A stretch of DNA of 64,000 nucleotides. Source: Allomuricauda sp. GTDB taxonomy: Bacteria > Bacteroidota > Bacteroidia > Flavobacteriales > Flavobacteriaceae. This document shows positions 47,658 through 58,412 of this stretch, piece by piece. A program made the position numbers and the translations under genes. The DNA is taken from the NCBI GenBank assembly GCA_003712125.1, contig RHLF01000002.1, positions 806,001 through 870,000 on the forward strand, written 5' to 3'. Every line of letters starts with the position of its first letter. The stretch's first letter is position 1. The notes beneath the pieces were generated by a model. The model made no database searches and was not told the origin of the DNA. It saw only the letters and a list, made by a program, of their open reading frames with translations.

Positions 47658-48391
47658 ATACGGTGATAAACAGAATCAAAAGGTACTCGAAACCGCGGCG
47701 CATAAATTCCTTTTTCATCACGAATACCACAACCGATTACCATATTGATTTCGGCGCCACTCGTTAACTTTAAAATTTGTTTGACACGTAGGGTGTCGCT
47801 GCCTTCCATAGGACAGGTGTCGTACCCAATGGCAGCCATGCTGATCATAAAGTTTTGCGCAGCCAAACCAGCGCTTTTGTGAGCCACTATGCGCATATCT
47901 GAATTGCGCGTTTGTCTGTAAATGGGTTTGAACAGACCAGCAATTTGAAAAGCACCATATTTTATCCAGCCAAGAATGCCAAGAAAATCAGTATACACCG
48001 TGGGAATTAATTTTTTGTAATAGGTAAGGGCGAACTTTTCACGCTTGGTATAGTCTTCAGCCTTTTTGGCACCATAAAGTGATTTTAAGAAAGCAATATT
48101 CGCTTGTGCTCGTGCTCTCCAGAGGTCTTTTCTGGCTACAACCACAACCAACTGTTTCGCGGTTTTGGCTGCATTTTGTCCGAGACAGGCCTGTGTCATC
48201 TTTTTGAGTATTTCCTGGTCAGTAATATGATAAAACTCCCAAAGTTGTAGGTTACTGCTCGTGGCTGCCAAAGAGGCATTAACAAGGCATTGTTTTACTT
48301 TGTCCGTGTCAATCTCCGTATCGGATTTGAAAATGCGAACCGAACGGCGATACGCAATCGCTTCGCTTACCGTTTTTTCCATAAGTGGCAA
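47654..48391 (-). CDS. Nitroreductase family protein
   Basis: VSEAIAYRRSVRIFKSDTEID...AAQNFMISMAAIGYDTCPMEGSD. Confidence 0.85.
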   Translation of the reverse strand: MPLMEKTVSEAIAYRRSVRIFKSDTEIDTDKVKQCLVNASLAATSSNLQLWEFYHITDQEILKKMTQACLGQNAAKTAKQLVVVVARKDLWRARAQANIAFLKSLYGAKKAEDYTKREKFALTYYKKLIPTVYTDFLGILGWIKYGAFQIAGLFKPIYRQTRNSDMRIVAHKSAGLAAQNFMISMAAIGYDTCPMEGSDTLRVKQILKLTSGAEINMVIGCGIRDEKGIYAPRFRVPFDSVYHRI

Positions 48392-48449
48392 ATTTAGACA
48401 AATTGCACTTTTATTTTGAGAAGCGAATTAATTTGCATACACTTGTTAG

Positions 48450-48509
48450 GTGGAGACAAACCAACACATAATCAGTAATAGAGTAGTCATTATTTCCTCA
48501 CGGGAATGA
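48450..48509 (+). CDS. Candidate Ile/Val leader peptide METNQHIISNRVVIISSRE (GTG start)
   Basis: GTG GAG ACA AAC CAA CAC ATA ATC AGT AAT AGA GTA GTC ATT ATT TCC TCA CGG GAA TGA; starts right after an in-frame TAG; Ile/Val-rich; upstream of a terminator and ilvD. Confidence 0.7.
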   Translation: METNQHIISNRVVIISSRE

Positions 48510-48565
48510 TGCAGTCTTTATTGTGATAAAAAAGCCTGTGTCTTATCGATACAGGCTTTTTTTTT
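48488..48565 (+). promoter_or_regulatory. Candidate transcription attenuator (1:2, 2:3 and 3:4 hairpins)
   Basis: 1:2 CATTATTTCC-TCAC-GGGAATGATG (48488-48511); 2:3 GATGCAG (48508-48514) with CTGTGTC (48536-48542) plus inner pairs; 3:4 AAAAAAGCCTGT/ACAGGCTTTTTT. Confidence 0.75.
48528..48565 (+). terminator. Strong intrinsic terminator in the ilv leader
   Basis: AAAAAAGCCTGT-GTCTTATCGAT-ACAGGCTTTTTTTTT, 12-bp perfect stem with T-tract. Confidence 0.88.
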
Positions 48566-48697
48566 GACCCTAAAAATAATTGAATATGATAATTGAATGA
48601 CTAATAATATGCTGAAAAACAGTTGTTTAAATATTTTTCAGAGGAAATGAATTTAGAGTGTTGTCAACTGTTAAAAAAGCAGGGTATTTGAAACATA

Positions 48698-48705
48698 TAT
48701 CTTTG
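48698..48705 (+). promoter_or_regulatory. Possible Bacteroidetes -7 element TATCTTTG
   Basis: Matches TAnnTTTG, downstream of the leader terminator; no convincing -33 box. Confidence 0.3.
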
Positions 48706-48754
48706 AATGTTAAAGGAATTACAAGGGATACCATCATTTTCAAGAAACCTTTCA

Positions 48755-50431
48755 ATGGAATTGAACAAATACAGTAAAAATGTCACCCAAGACCCAACCC
48801 AACCAGCGGCGCAGGCCATGCTGCACGCGATTGGTCTGAGTGAGGAAGATTTAAAAAAACCGCTAATCGGTATTGGAAGCACGGGCTATGAAGGGAATCC
48901 TTGCAATATGCATCTCAATGACCTATCCAAACACGTTAAAGAGGGCATACATGCAACCGATCTGGTAGGTCTCATTTTCAATACAATTGGTGTCAGCGAT
49001 GGAATTTCGATGGGCACCTATGGCATGCGGTATTCTTTACCATCAAGGGATATCATCGCCGATTCTATGGAAACCGTTGTTCAGGCCATGAATTATGATG
49101 GACTCGTTACCGTGGTGGGTTGTGATAAAAACATGCCCGGCGCTTTGATGGCCATGATTCGGTTGAACCGTCCATCGGTATTGGTTTATGGTGGCACCAT
49201 TGCCTCGGGCTGCCATAACGGTAAAAAACTTGATGTGGTATCTGCTTTTGAGGCCTGGGGAGAGAAAGTTGCTGGCACGATGGATGAGGGAGAATACAAG
49301 GCTGTGATTCAAAATGCTTGCCCCGGTGCCGGTGCTTGTGGGGGTATGTATACGGCTAATACGATGGCATCAGCTATTGAGGCATTGGGTATGGCCATGC
49401 CCTACAATTCATCCAATCCGGCTATAGGCGAAGAGAAGATGGAGGATTGTATCAACTCAGGAAAGGCCTTACGTCATCTATTGGAAAATGACATCAAACC
49501 GAAAGATATTGTCACCAAGAAGTCTTTGGAAAATGCAATTCGCTTGGTCACGGTTATGGGTGGATCCACAAACGCCGTACTTCATTTTTTGGCGATTGCC
49601 AAAACTGCTGAAATCGATTTCACCCTTGATGATTTTCAACGTATTAGTGATTCCACACCATTTTTAGCTGATTTAAAGCCCAGTGGAAAATTCCTTATGG
49701 AAGATGTGCACCGCGTGGGTGGTACGCCGGCGGTTATGAAGTTTATGTTGGAGAAAGGAATGCTGCATGGTGATTGTTTAACGGTTACCGGAAAGACTTT
49801 GGAGGAAAACCTTTCAAATGTTCCCAGCCTTACCGAAGGGCAAAAAGTGGTGCACGATTTGGATGATCCCATCAAGGAAACGGGACACCTACGAATTTTA
49901 TATGGTAATCTTGCTGAGGACGGGGCGGTTGCCAAAATCACCGGAAAAGAAGGACTCAAATTTTCAGGAACGGCCAAAGTTTTTAATGGTGAATTTGAGG
50001 CCAATGCAGGTATAAAGAATGGGTTGGTCAAAAAGGGCGATGTTGTTGTCATTCGTTATGAAGGGCCGAAGGGTGGCCCAGGGATGCCGGAAATGTTGAA
50101 ACCTACCGCTGCAATAATGGGAGCAGGACTTGGTAAAGATGTGGCATTGATAACCGATGGTCGATTTTCGGGTGGTTCCCACGGATTTGTGGTGGGTCAT
50201 ATCGCTCCAGAGGCACAAGATGGAGGTACACTAGCTTTGGTTGAAGATGGTGATATCATAACCATTGATGCGGTAAAGAATACCATATCTGTTGATTTGA
50301 CAGATGATGAATTGACAAAAAGAAAAGCAAGTTGGAAACAGCCCGATTTAAAGGTTAACAACGGAAGTTTATACAAATATGCAAAAACCGTTTCATCGGC
50401 CTCTAAGGGCTGTGTAACGGACATGCTGTAA
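48755..50431 (+). CDS. ilvD: Dihydroxy-acid dehydratase
   Basis: [62 protein letters not shown] 48755 preferred. Confidence 0.95.
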   Translation: MELNKYSKNVTQDPTQPAAQAMLHAIGLSEEDLKKPLIGIGSTGYEGNPCNMHLNDLSKHVKEGIHATDLVGLIFNTIGVSDGISMGTYGMRYSLPSRDIIADSMETVVQAMNYDGLVTVVGCDKNMPGALMAMIRLNRPSVLVYGGTIASGCHNGKKLDVVSAFEAWGEKVAGTMDEGEYKAVIQNACPGAGACGGMYTANTMASAIEALGMAMPYNSSNPAIGEEKMEDCINSGKALRHLLENDIKPKDIVTKKSLENAIRLVTVMGGSTNAVLHFLAIAKTAEIDFTLDDFQRISDSTPFLADLKPSGKFLMEDVHRVGGTPAVMKFMLEKGMLHGDCLTVTGKTLEENLSNVPSLTEGQKVVHDLDDPIKETGHLRILYGNLAEDGAVAKITGKEGLKFSGTAKVFNGEFEANAGIKNGLVKKGDVVVIRYEGPKGGPGMPEMLKPTAAIMGAGLGKDVALITDGRFSGGSHGFVVGHIAPEAQDGGTLALVEDGDIITIDAVKNTISVDLTDDELTKRKASWKQPDLKVNNGSLYKYAKTVSSASKGCVTDML

Positions 50432-50441
50432 CACTGTGGAT

Positions 50442-52175
50442 ATGGAAACATTGAAAGCGGAAAAGAAAGAAAAGAAAACAAAAAAACAATTGCGGATATC
50501 TGGAGCGGAGGCAGTTATACACTGTTTATTGGAAGAAGGGGTTGATTTGATTTTTGGTTATCCAGGAGGTGCCATTATGCCTGTTTATGATGAGCTGTAC
50601 AAGTTTCAAGACAAACTCACCCATATTTTGACACGTCATGAGCAAGGCGCCACGCATTCAGCACAGGGCTATGCCCGAATAAGTGGAAGAGTAGGTGTAG
50701 CCATAGCTACTTCAGGTCCGGGTGCCACAAATTTGGTCACAGGTTTGGCTGATGCACAAATCGATTCAACACCCATGGTATGCATTACTGGGCAAGTACC
50801 AAGACATTTATTGGGTTCCGATGCGTTTCAAGAGACTGACATTGTTGGCATTTCAACCCCGGTGACCAAATGGAACTATCAGGTTACCAAAGCCGAGGAG
50901 ATTCCTACTGTACTTGCCAAAGCTTTTTACATTGCCAAGTCTGGTAGGCCAGGTCCGGTTTTGATCGATATCACTAAAAATGCCCAGTTTGATGAATTGG
51001 ATTTTAGCTATGAGAAATGTACGGGAGTTCGAAGTTATGTACCCGAACCTTCGCCAGATGTGAAGGAAATCGAAAAAGCGGCGGAACTCATCAACAACGC
51101 TAAGAAGCCCTACATTGTTTGGGGGCAGGGGGTGATTCTTGGGGAAGCGGAAAAAGAATTACAAGACTTAATAGAAAAAACTGGCATCCCGGCGGCTTGG
51201 ACCATTATGGGAGAATCGGCCATTGACTCTGACCATCCCTTAAATGTGGGAATGGTGGGCATGCACGGAAACTACGGTCCGAATGTTTTGACCAATGAAT
51301 GTGACTTGCTCTTGGCCATTGGTATGCGCTTTGATGATAGGGTTACGGGAAATTTGGACACCTATGCCAAGCAGGCCAAAATTGTTCATTTTGAAATCGA
51401 TCCCGCTGAAATCAACAAAAACGTAAAAGTTGATGTGGCCGTTTTGGGCAATGCCAAAGAAACTTTAAAACTTTTGTTACCAAAAGTCAACAAGAATAGC
51501 CATGACCAATGGAAGGCCGAGTTTGATAAAAAGTATGAAGAAGAATTTAGTACCGTTATAAAAAATGATTTGCATCCCACGAAACCTGGATTGACCATGG
51601 GTGAAGTCATAGAGCAGATCAATTTGGCTTCGGAACAAAAAGCAGCCATAGTCACTGATGTCGGTCAACATCAAATGGTGGCTTGTAGGTATGCCAAATT
51701 CAAGCAGAGCAAGAGTAATATAACATCAGGAGGCCTTGGCACCATGGGATTTGCCCTTCCTGCTGCCATTGGGGCAAAGATGGGAGCTCCTGACCGCGAA
51801 GTGGTTGCAGTTATCGGTGATGGTGGTTATCAAATGACCATACAGGAATTAGGGGTTATTTTTCAGCACAAACTTCCTGTTAAGATTGTAGTATTGAACA
51901 ATGACTTTTTGGGTATGGTTCGCCAATGGCAACAACTCTTTTTTGAAAAACGATATGCTTCCACCGAGTTGGTGAATCCTGATTTTGTAAAGATTGCAGA
52001 AGGCTACCATATCCAATCTAAGCGCGTATCCAAAAGAGAAGAATTACAAGGTGCTGTGGAAGAAATGATACGTTCGAAAGAACCCTATTTTTTGGAGGTG
52101 GTTGTTGAAAAAGAAGACAACGTATTTCCAATGATACCTTCTGGAGCTTCGGTTTCTGATATTAGATTAAAATAA
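50442..52175 (+). CDS. ilvB: Acetolactate synthase large subunit
   Basis: GYPGGAIMPVYDELY...LTRHEQGATHSAQGYARISGRVGVAIATSGPGATNLVTGLADA; ThDP motif GDGGYQMTIQELGVIFQHKLPVKIVVLNN. Confidence 0.96.
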   Translation: METLKAEKKEKKTKKQLRISGAEAVIHCLLEEGVDLIFGYPGGAIMPVYDELYKFQDKLTHILTRHEQGATHSAQGYARISGRVGVAIATSGPGATNLVTGLADAQIDSTPMVCITGQVPRHLLGSDAFQETDIVGISTPVTKWNYQVTKAEEIPTVLAKAFYIAKSGRPGPVLIDITKNAQFDELDFSYEKCTGVRSYVPEPSPDVKEIEKAAELINNAKKPYIVWGQGVILGEAEKELQDLIEKTGIPAAWTIMGESAIDSDHPLNVGMVGMHGNYGPNVLTNECDLLLAIGMRFDDRVTGNLDTYAKQAKIVHFEIDPAEINKNVKVDVAVLGNAKETLKLLLPKVNKNSHDQWKAEFDKKYEEEFSTVIKNDLHPTKPGLTMGEVIEQINLASEQKAAIVTDVGQHQMVACRYAKFKQSKSNITSGGLGTMGFALPAAIGAKMGAPDREVVAVIGDGGYQMTIQELGVIFQHKLPVKIVVLNNDFLGMVRQWQQLFFEKRYASTELVNPDFVKIAEGYHIQSKRVSKREELQGAVEEMIRSKEPYFLEVVVEKEDNVFPMIPSGASVSDIRLK

Positions 52176-52184
52176 TTTAAGGCT

Positions 52185-52715
52185 ATGGAAAATCAATGGT
52201 TTACCATTTCGGTTTATTCTGAAAACAGTGTTGGCTTACTCAATAGAATATCGGGTATATTTTTAAAGCGACACATTAATATAGAGAGTTTAAATGTCTC
52301 TAAATCAGAAATTGAAGAAGTTTCTAAATTTACAATAGTTGTATATACCACCCAAGATTGGGTTCGTAAAATTGTACAGCAAATAGAAAAGCAAATAGAA
52401 GTCATAAAAGCGTTTTACCATACGGATGACGAAACCATATACCAAGAATCTGCATTGTTTAAGATAGCCTCAAACCTTCTTTTTGATGAACGACAGATAC
52501 AGAACATCATAAAAGAAAGCCATGCACAAATTGTGACCGTGGCCAGAGACTTCTTTGTTTTGGCAAAAACGGGCAGGCGCTTTGAAATTGACGAGATGTA
52601 CGAAAAACTGGAACCCTTCGGTATCCTGCAGTTCGTACGGTCAGGAAGAATTACAGTAAGTAAGGCCAAAATGCCGATAACAGAACTTTTGGAAGAATTC
52701 CATTTAAATAATTAA
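52185..52715 (+). CDS. ilvN: Acetolactate synthase small subunit
   Basis: ACT domain [37 protein letters not shown]; gene order. Confidence 0.93.
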   Translation: MENQWFTISVYSENSVGLLNRISGIFLKRHINIESLNVSKSEIEEVSKFTIVVYTTQDWVRKIVQQIEKQIEVIKAFYHTDDETIYQESALFKIASNLLFDERQIQNIIKESHAQIVTVARDFFVLAKTGRRFEIDEMYEKLEPFGILQFVRSGRITVSKAKMPITELLEEFHLNN

Positions 52716-52738
52716 ACCTAAAATTTGAACTCAAAAAA

Positions 52739-54211
52739 ATGACAAATTACTTTAACACCCTTTCTCTTCGAGATCAACTGGAGCAGCTTGGCAAATGCCG
52801 GTTTATGGATGCCGGCGAGTTTGCCGATGGGGTAGATGCCCTGAAAGGAAAGAAAATAGTAATAGTTGGATGTGGTGCACAAGGATTGAACCAAGGACTT
52901 AATATGCGTGATTCCGGATTGGATATTTCGTACGCGCTTCGCGAAGCAGCCATAGCCGAGCAACGACAATCTTTTAAAAATGCATCCGAGAACAATTTCA
53001 ACGTTGGCACCTATGAGGCATTGATTCCTACTGCTGATTTGGTTATCAACCTCACTCCAGACAAGCAACATACCAATGTTGTTGGAGCTGTAATGCCATT
53101 GATGAAGAAAGGCGCCACCTTGTCGTATTCACACGGCTTCAACATTGTTGAGGAAGGAATGCAGGTGCGTAATGACCTGACCGTAATAATGGTGGCACCC
53201 AAGAGTCCGGGTTCTGAAGTACGTGAAGAATACAAACGAGGTTTCGGTGTACCGACTTTGATTGCCGTGCATCCTGAGAACGACCCTGAGGGCAAGGGCT
53301 TGGAACAAGCAAAAGCTTATGCTGCAGCTACTGGGGGACATAAGGCAGGAGTGTTGGAATCTTCATTCGTTGCCGAGGTCAAATCGGATTTAATGGGTGA
53401 ACAGACCATACTGTGTGGTCTTTTACAAACGGGCTCCATCCTTTGTTTTGATAAAATGGTGGATAAAGGAATTGATAAAGGCTATGCTTCCAAATTGATC
53501 CAATACGGTTGGGAAACCATTACGGAAGGCTTAAAACACGGAGGAATAACCAATATGATGGATAGGCTTTCGAATCCTGCCAAAATAAAGGCTTTCGATT
53601 TGGCGGAAGAAATGAAAGAAATCATGCGGCCTTTATTCCAAAAACATATGGATGATATCATGAGTGGTCATTTTTCAAAAACTATGATGGAAGATTGGGC
53701 CAATGATGACAAAAATTTGTTGACATGGCGCTCAGCCACAGGTGAGACAGCTTTCGAAAAAACACCAGCTGGTGGTGATGAAATAACTGAGCAGGACTAT
53801 TATGATAATGGTGTTTTAATGGTGGCTTTTGTAAAAGCTGGCGTTGAGTTGGCGTATGAGACCATGACAGAATCAGGAATAATAGGCGAATCAGCGTATT
53901 ACGAGTCCTTGCATGAAACGCCTTTGATTGCCAATACCATTGCGCGAAAAAAGCTTTTTGAAATGAATCGGGTAATTTCTGATACTGCGGAATATGGTTG
54001 TTATCTATTTGATCATGCGTGCAAGCCGTTACTCACCAATTTCATGAAGGATATCGATACTGATGTAATAGGTTCGGCCTTTGGCGGTGGTAAAGGAAAC
54101 GGAGTGGATAACCGTCGATTAATTGAAGTGAACAAAGCAATTAGAGAACACGATGTTGAGGTGGTAGGGGCGCGATTAAGGGCTTCAATGACCGCAATGA
54201 AGCCTATTTAA
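52739..54211 (+). CDS. ilvC: Ketol-acid reductoisomerase (long, class II form)
   Basis: [31 protein letters not shown]; 490 aa with duplicated C-terminal domain. Confidence 0.96.
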   Translation: MTNYFNTLSLRDQLEQLGKCRFMDAGEFADGVDALKGKKIVIVGCGAQGLNQGLNMRDSGLDISYALREAAIAEQRQSFKNASENNFNVGTYEALIPTADLVINLTPDKQHTNVVGAVMPLMKKGATLSYSHGFNIVEEGMQVRNDLTVIMVAPKSPGSEVREEYKRGFGVPTLIAVHPENDPEGKGLEQAKAYAAATGGHKAGVLESSFVAEVKSDLMGEQTILCGLLQTGSILCFDKMVDKGIDKGYASKLIQYGWETITEGLKHGGITNMMDRLSNPAKIKAFDLAEEMKEIMRPLFQKHMDDIMSGHFSKTMMEDWANDDKNLLTWRSATGETAFEKTPAGGDEITEQDYYDNGVLMVAFVKAGVELAYETMTESGIIGESAYYESLHETPLIANTIARKKLFEMNRVISDTAEYGCYLFDHACKPLLTNFMKDIDTDVIGSAFGGGKGNGVDNRRLIEVNKAIREHDVEVVGARLRASMTAMKPI

Positions 54212-55521
54212 TGAAATTCCAGCAAAGGATTGGGCGGAGTTCGACACCAGTTGATATGAAAGAAACCACAACGACATATTTTCCGCAAATTGCAGATATC
54301 TACAAGGCAGCCAAAGTTATTGGAAAGGTGGCCCAAGAGACCCCTTTGCACCAAAGTATCCGTTACTCAAAGGAGTTTGAGGCGAACATTCTTTTAAAAC
54401 GCGAAGATTTACATCGTGTTCGAAGCTATAAGATTCGTGGAGCCTTCAATAAAATAAGTTCAATGTCTAAAGCTGAGTTGCAACAGGGTGTTGTTTGTGC
54501 AAGTGCTGGAAATCATGCCCAAGGGGTTGCTTTTGCCTGCAATCATCTGGGGGTCAAGGGAACTATTTTTATGCCTGTGGTAACACCACGACAAAAGATA
54601 GATCAAACCCAAATGTTCGGGGGTGATTGGATCGAAATTGTTCTTGAAGGCGACACCTACGATGACTCTTATAATGCTGCAATTGCTGCTTGTAAAGCAG
54701 AAGGAAAGACTTTTGTGCATCCGTTTGACGATCCCAAAACCATTGAAGGTCAGGCTACAGTGGGTTTGGAACTTTTGGAACAATCGGAGAATCCTATCGA
54801 CTATGTTTTTGTGGCTGTAGGTGGTGGTGGTTTGGCGTCAGGGCTTTGTGGAGCATTCGAGGCTTTGAGTCCGAATACAAAGATTATTGGCGTTGAGCCT
54901 ATGGGGGCCCCTTCGATGAAAGAATCCATTGCCAATGAGCAACGGGTGCAATTGACTGACATCGATAAATTCATTGATGGAGCAGCAGTGCAACAGGTCG
55001 GGGAGCTTACCTTCCAAATCTGCAAACAAAAGCTTCATAACATGGTTACGGTTCCTGAGGGAAAGGTGTGTCAGACCATTTTAGATTTGTACAATCGTGA
55101 TGCCATCGTAGTCGAACCTGCTGGGGCATTGACCATTGCTGCGCTAGATGATTTCAAAGATGAAATTAGGGGTAAGCATGTCGTATGTATAGTCAGTGGA
55201 AGCAATAACGATATCACACGCACTGCCGAAATTAAGGAAAGAGCTTTGCTCTATGCGAATCTAAAACATTACTTCATCATCAGGTTCCCACAACGTCCTG
55301 GGGCGTTAAAGGAATTTGTGGCGGAAATTTTAGGCCCCGATGATGATATTACCCATTTTGAATATTCCAAAAAATCAAGCAGGGAAAATGCCCCTGCGGT
55401 TGTCGGTATTGAGTTAAAGCGGCCCTCGGACCTCGCACCCTTGATCAAACGGATGAAAGAAAATAACTTTTTTGGCGACTATTTAAACGATAAACCCGAC
55501 TTGTTTCAATACCTAATCTGA
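54211..55521 (+). CDS. ilvA: Threonine dehydratase (biosynthetic)
   Basis: [48 protein letters not shown]-terminal regulatory domain; true start may be 54256. Confidence 0.94.
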   Translation: MKFQQRIGRSSTPVDMKETTTTYFPQIADIYKAAKVIGKVAQETPLHQSIRYSKEFEANILLKREDLHRVRSYKIRGAFNKISSMSKAELQQGVVCASAGNHAQGVAFACNHLGVKGTIFMPVVTPRQKIDQTQMFGGDWIEIVLEGDTYDDSYNAAIAACKAEGKTFVHPFDDPKTIEGQATVGLELLEQSENPIDYVFVAVGGGGLASGLCGAFEALSPNTKIIGVEPMGAPSMKESIANEQRVQLTDIDKFIDGAAVQQVGELTFQICKQKLHNMVTVPEGKVCQTILDLYNRDAIVVEPAGALTIAALDDFKDEIRGKHVVCIVSGSNNDITRTAEIKERALLYANLKHYFIIRFPQRPGALKEFVAEILGPDDDITHFEYSKKSSRENAPAVVGIELKRPSDLAPLIKRMKENNFFGDYLNDKPDLFQYLI

Positions 55522-55526
55522 ACACT

Positions 55527-57119
55527 ATGGCAGTTGTTGATTCAATTATACCAGAAGCCTTTAAAATAAGTGCCTCAATTGAACAGAGGCATTATTTAAT
55601 TGATGGCGAATTGCGAAAATGGACTGGGGAGACCACCGAGGTTTTTTCTACCATTTCTTCAACCGAAGTCTACCAACCGACACGTTTGGGCAGTATTCCC
55701 ACCATGGGGGAGCCAGAAGCCTTGGAAGCCCTTGATGCTGCAGTGAAAGCATACAACCAAGGTCAAGGGGTATGGCCCACCATGAAGGTCAAAGACCGGG
55801 TTGAATGCATGGAGAACTTCGTCAAAAAAATGGAAGAAAAGCGCGAAGAGGTCGTAAAACTATTGATGTGGGAAATTGGTAAATCAAAACCCGATTCATA
55901 CAAAGAGTTTGACCGTACAGTAGAGTACATTTACGACACTATCGAAGAATACAAACAACTGGATCGTGATTCCGCAAAATTCCAGAAGAATGACGGGGTT
56001 TATGCCCATATTCGTCGTGGTCCGCTTGGAGTTGTCCTTTGCTTGGGTCCTTACAATTATCCCTTAAATGAAACTTTTGCCCTTTTGATACCCGCTATCA
56101 TTATGGGCAATACCACCATATTCAAACCCGCCAAACATGGGGTACTTTTGATAACTCCCTTGTTAGAAGCCTTCCAGAGCAGCTTTCCCAAAGGCGTCGT
56201 CAATATTTTATTTGGGAGGGGGCGTGCCGTGGCCGGTCCTATCATGAAGACGGGTAAGGTGGACGTGCTCGCGTTAATTGGAAACAGTAAGTCGGCCAAT
56301 GCACTGCAAGAACAGCACCCGAAAAGCAATCGACTTAGACTGGTTTTAGGTTTGGAAGCTAAGAATCCAGCAATCATATTGCCCGATGCCGATATGAACC
56401 TCACCATAAATGAGGTTATTGCCGGCACGACTTCCTTTAACGGACAACGCTGCACCGCATTAAAGGTGGTTTATGTTCATGAAGATGTCAAAGAGGAGTT
56501 TTTACAAAAATATTCGGCTGCGATTGATGCCTTAAAATTTGGAAACCCATGGGATGATGGTGTGAAGCTTACGCCCTTGCCTGAACCAGGGAAACCCGAT
56601 TACATACAAGAATTATTGGACGATGCCTTGGCCAAAGGAGCCACCATTAGCAATCAAAAGGGCGGGCAGCGCAGTGACAACTATATATGGCCAGCAGTTT
56701 TGTTCCCGGTTACCAAAGAGATGCGGGTATACGAAGAAGAGCAGTTTGGTCCGATCGTTCCAGTGCTTTCCTTTTCAGATATTTCGGAGCCCCTTGATGA
56801 TATGGCCGAAAGTAATTATGGCCAGCAAGTGAGCCTTTTCGGTAAGGATGTCTATACACTTTCTCCTCTGATCGATACGTTGGCCAATCTGGTCTGCAGG
56901 GTGAACTTGAACAGTTCCTGTCAACGTGGACCCGATGTCTACCCATTTACTGGACGGAAAGATTCTGCACAGTCAACCTTAAGTGTGCACGATGCGTTGC
57001 GTTCTTTTAGCATCAGAACTTTTGTTGCTTTTAAAGACAATGAACTGAACAATGAGACCATTGAACAGTTGTTGGAGGCTAAGGTGAGCAACTTTTTAAG
57101 CACCGATTACATTCTATAA
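55527..57119 (+). CDS. gapN: NADP-dependent (non-phosphorylating) glyceraldehyde-3-phosphate dehydrogenase-like aldehyde dehydrogenase
   Basis: [61 protein letters not shown] catalytic Cys. Confidence 0.8.
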   Translation: MAVVDSIIPEAFKISASIEQRHYLIDGELRKWTGETTEVFSTISSTEVYQPTRLGSIPTMGEPEALEALDAAVKAYNQGQGVWPTMKVKDRVECMENFVKKMEEKREEVVKLLMWEIGKSKPDSYKEFDRTVEYIYDTIEEYKQLDRDSAKFQKNDGVYAHIRRGPLGVVLCLGPYNYPLNETFALLIPAIIMGNTTIFKPAKHGVLLITPLLEAFQSSFPKGVVNILFGRGRAVAGPIMKTGKVDVLALIGNSKSANALQEQHPKSNRLRLVLGLEAKNPAIILPDADMNLTINEVIAGTTSFNGQRCTALKVVYVHEDVKEEFLQKYSAAIDALKFGNPWDDGVKLTPLPEPGKPDYIQELLDDALAKGATISNQKGGQRSDNYIWPAVLFPVTKEMRVYEEEQFGPIVPVLSFSDISEPLDDMAESNYGQQVSLFGKDVYTLSPLIDTLANLVCRVNLNSSCQRGPDVYPFTGRKDSAQSTLSVHDALRSFSIRTFVAFKDNELNNETIEQLLEAKVSNFLSTDYIL

Positions 57120-57252
57120 AGGACCGATGAACAAGTACTTGCTTTAACATCATCTTTACGTTCTTTAACAGATACCTAACGTTGTTCGGTGTTGGATATG
57201 AATACCTTAGGGGGATTAAAGTTTATTCATTAACCAGTAAACAACGAACACA

Positions 57253-58362
57253 ATGAAAAAAAGCTACTTAAAAACGGCTATAGGTTGCCTATTGGCCGTT
57301 TTTTGTTTTCAAACGGCAACATTCGGTCAATTGAACCTGCCACGAGGCAGTCAAATGGCTAAGGTATCCCAAAGGGTAGGAATTACCGATATCACTATCG
57401 TTTACTCCAGACCCAGCGTAAACAACCGAGAAGTTTGGGGTCAATTGGTGCCTTACGGCATGAACAATTTAGGTTTTGGAACCGCGGAAGAATCACCATG
57501 GAGGGCAGGAGCCAATGAGAATACCGTTTTTAAGACCACCCATAAGGTGATGATAGGGGGTAAGGAACTTTCGGCGGGCAAATATGGTCTGCATATGGTG
57601 GTTAACGAAGACGATACCGCAAAGATCATATTTACCAACAATCATGAGGCATGGGGCAGCTACTTCTTTGAGCCTTCCGATGTTGCATTAGAAGTTGACG
57701 TGACGACAAGCGAAATCCCTCACGTTGAGCAGTTAAGGTATGAGTTTAACGAAGTTGCCGCTTCATCAGCAGTGGCGAGCTTGAACTGGGAAAAAAAGCA
57801 AATCCCTTTTACCATTGAGGTGCCTGTTACAGATATTGTTTTGGCCGATATCCGTTCCAAAATGCAAAATCAACCAGGTTTCCAAAGACAGACCTGGGAA
57901 CAAGCCGCAAATTTTGCCATGAATAATGGCGGCGATTTGGATGAAGCCATGGGGTGGATTGATGCAGCGATAGCAGGTCAGTTCTTTAGTCAAAAAACCT
58001 TCAATAATTTAGCCATCAAAGCCCAAATCTTGATGAAACAGGGCAAGATGAATGAAGCCTTTGCCGTAATGGATGAAGCCATGCCCTTAGGTACTGTTTT
58101 TGAGGTGCACGGTTACGGCCGACAACTGATTGCGGCAGGTCAAAAAGAAAAGGCCTTGGAAGTATTTAGGTGGAACGCAAAAAGTCATAAAGGAACATGG
58201 CCTGTTGATTACGGTTTAGCGCGGGGATATTCAGCAGTAGGGAATTTCAAAACCGCACTTAAACACCTCAAAATAGCAGAGGGAAGAGCACCTGATGCTT
58301 TGAACAAAAACGCCATTGCAGCGAATGTAGAAAAGCTCGAGTCAGGGACCGACATTAATTGA
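57253..58362 (+). CDS. DUF2911 domain protein with C-terminal TPR-like region
   Basis: Signal peptide; VSQRVGITDITIVYSRPSVNNREVWGQLVPYGMNNLGFGTAEESPWRAGANENTVF. Confidence 0.88.
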   Translation: MKKSYLKTAIGCLLAVFCFQTATFGQLNLPRGSQMAKVSQRVGITDITIVYSRPSVNNREVWGQLVPYGMNNLGFGTAEESPWRAGANENTVFKTTHKVMIGGKELSAGKYGLHMVVNEDDTAKIIFTNNHEAWGSYFFEPSDVALEVDVTTSEIPHVEQLRYEFNEVAASSAVASLNWEKKQIPFTIEVPVTDIVLADIRSKMQNQPGFQRQTWEQAANFAMNNGGDLDEAMGWIDAAIAGQFFSQKTFNNLAIKAQILMKQGKMNEAFAVMDEAMPLGTVFEVHGYGRQLIAAGQKEKALEVFRWNAKSHKGTWPVDYGLARGYSAVGNFKTALKHLKIAEGRAPDALNKNAIAANVEKLESGTDIN

Positions 58363-58385
58363 TTAATTCAAATTTTAGTGCAAAC

Positions 58386-58412
58386 AAAGCCCGGCAAAGC
58401 TGGGCTTTTTTT
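58386..58412. terminator. Intrinsic terminator between convergent DUF2911 and recG genes
   Basis: AAAGCCCGGC-AAA-GCTGGGCTTTTTTT. Confidence 0.8.
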
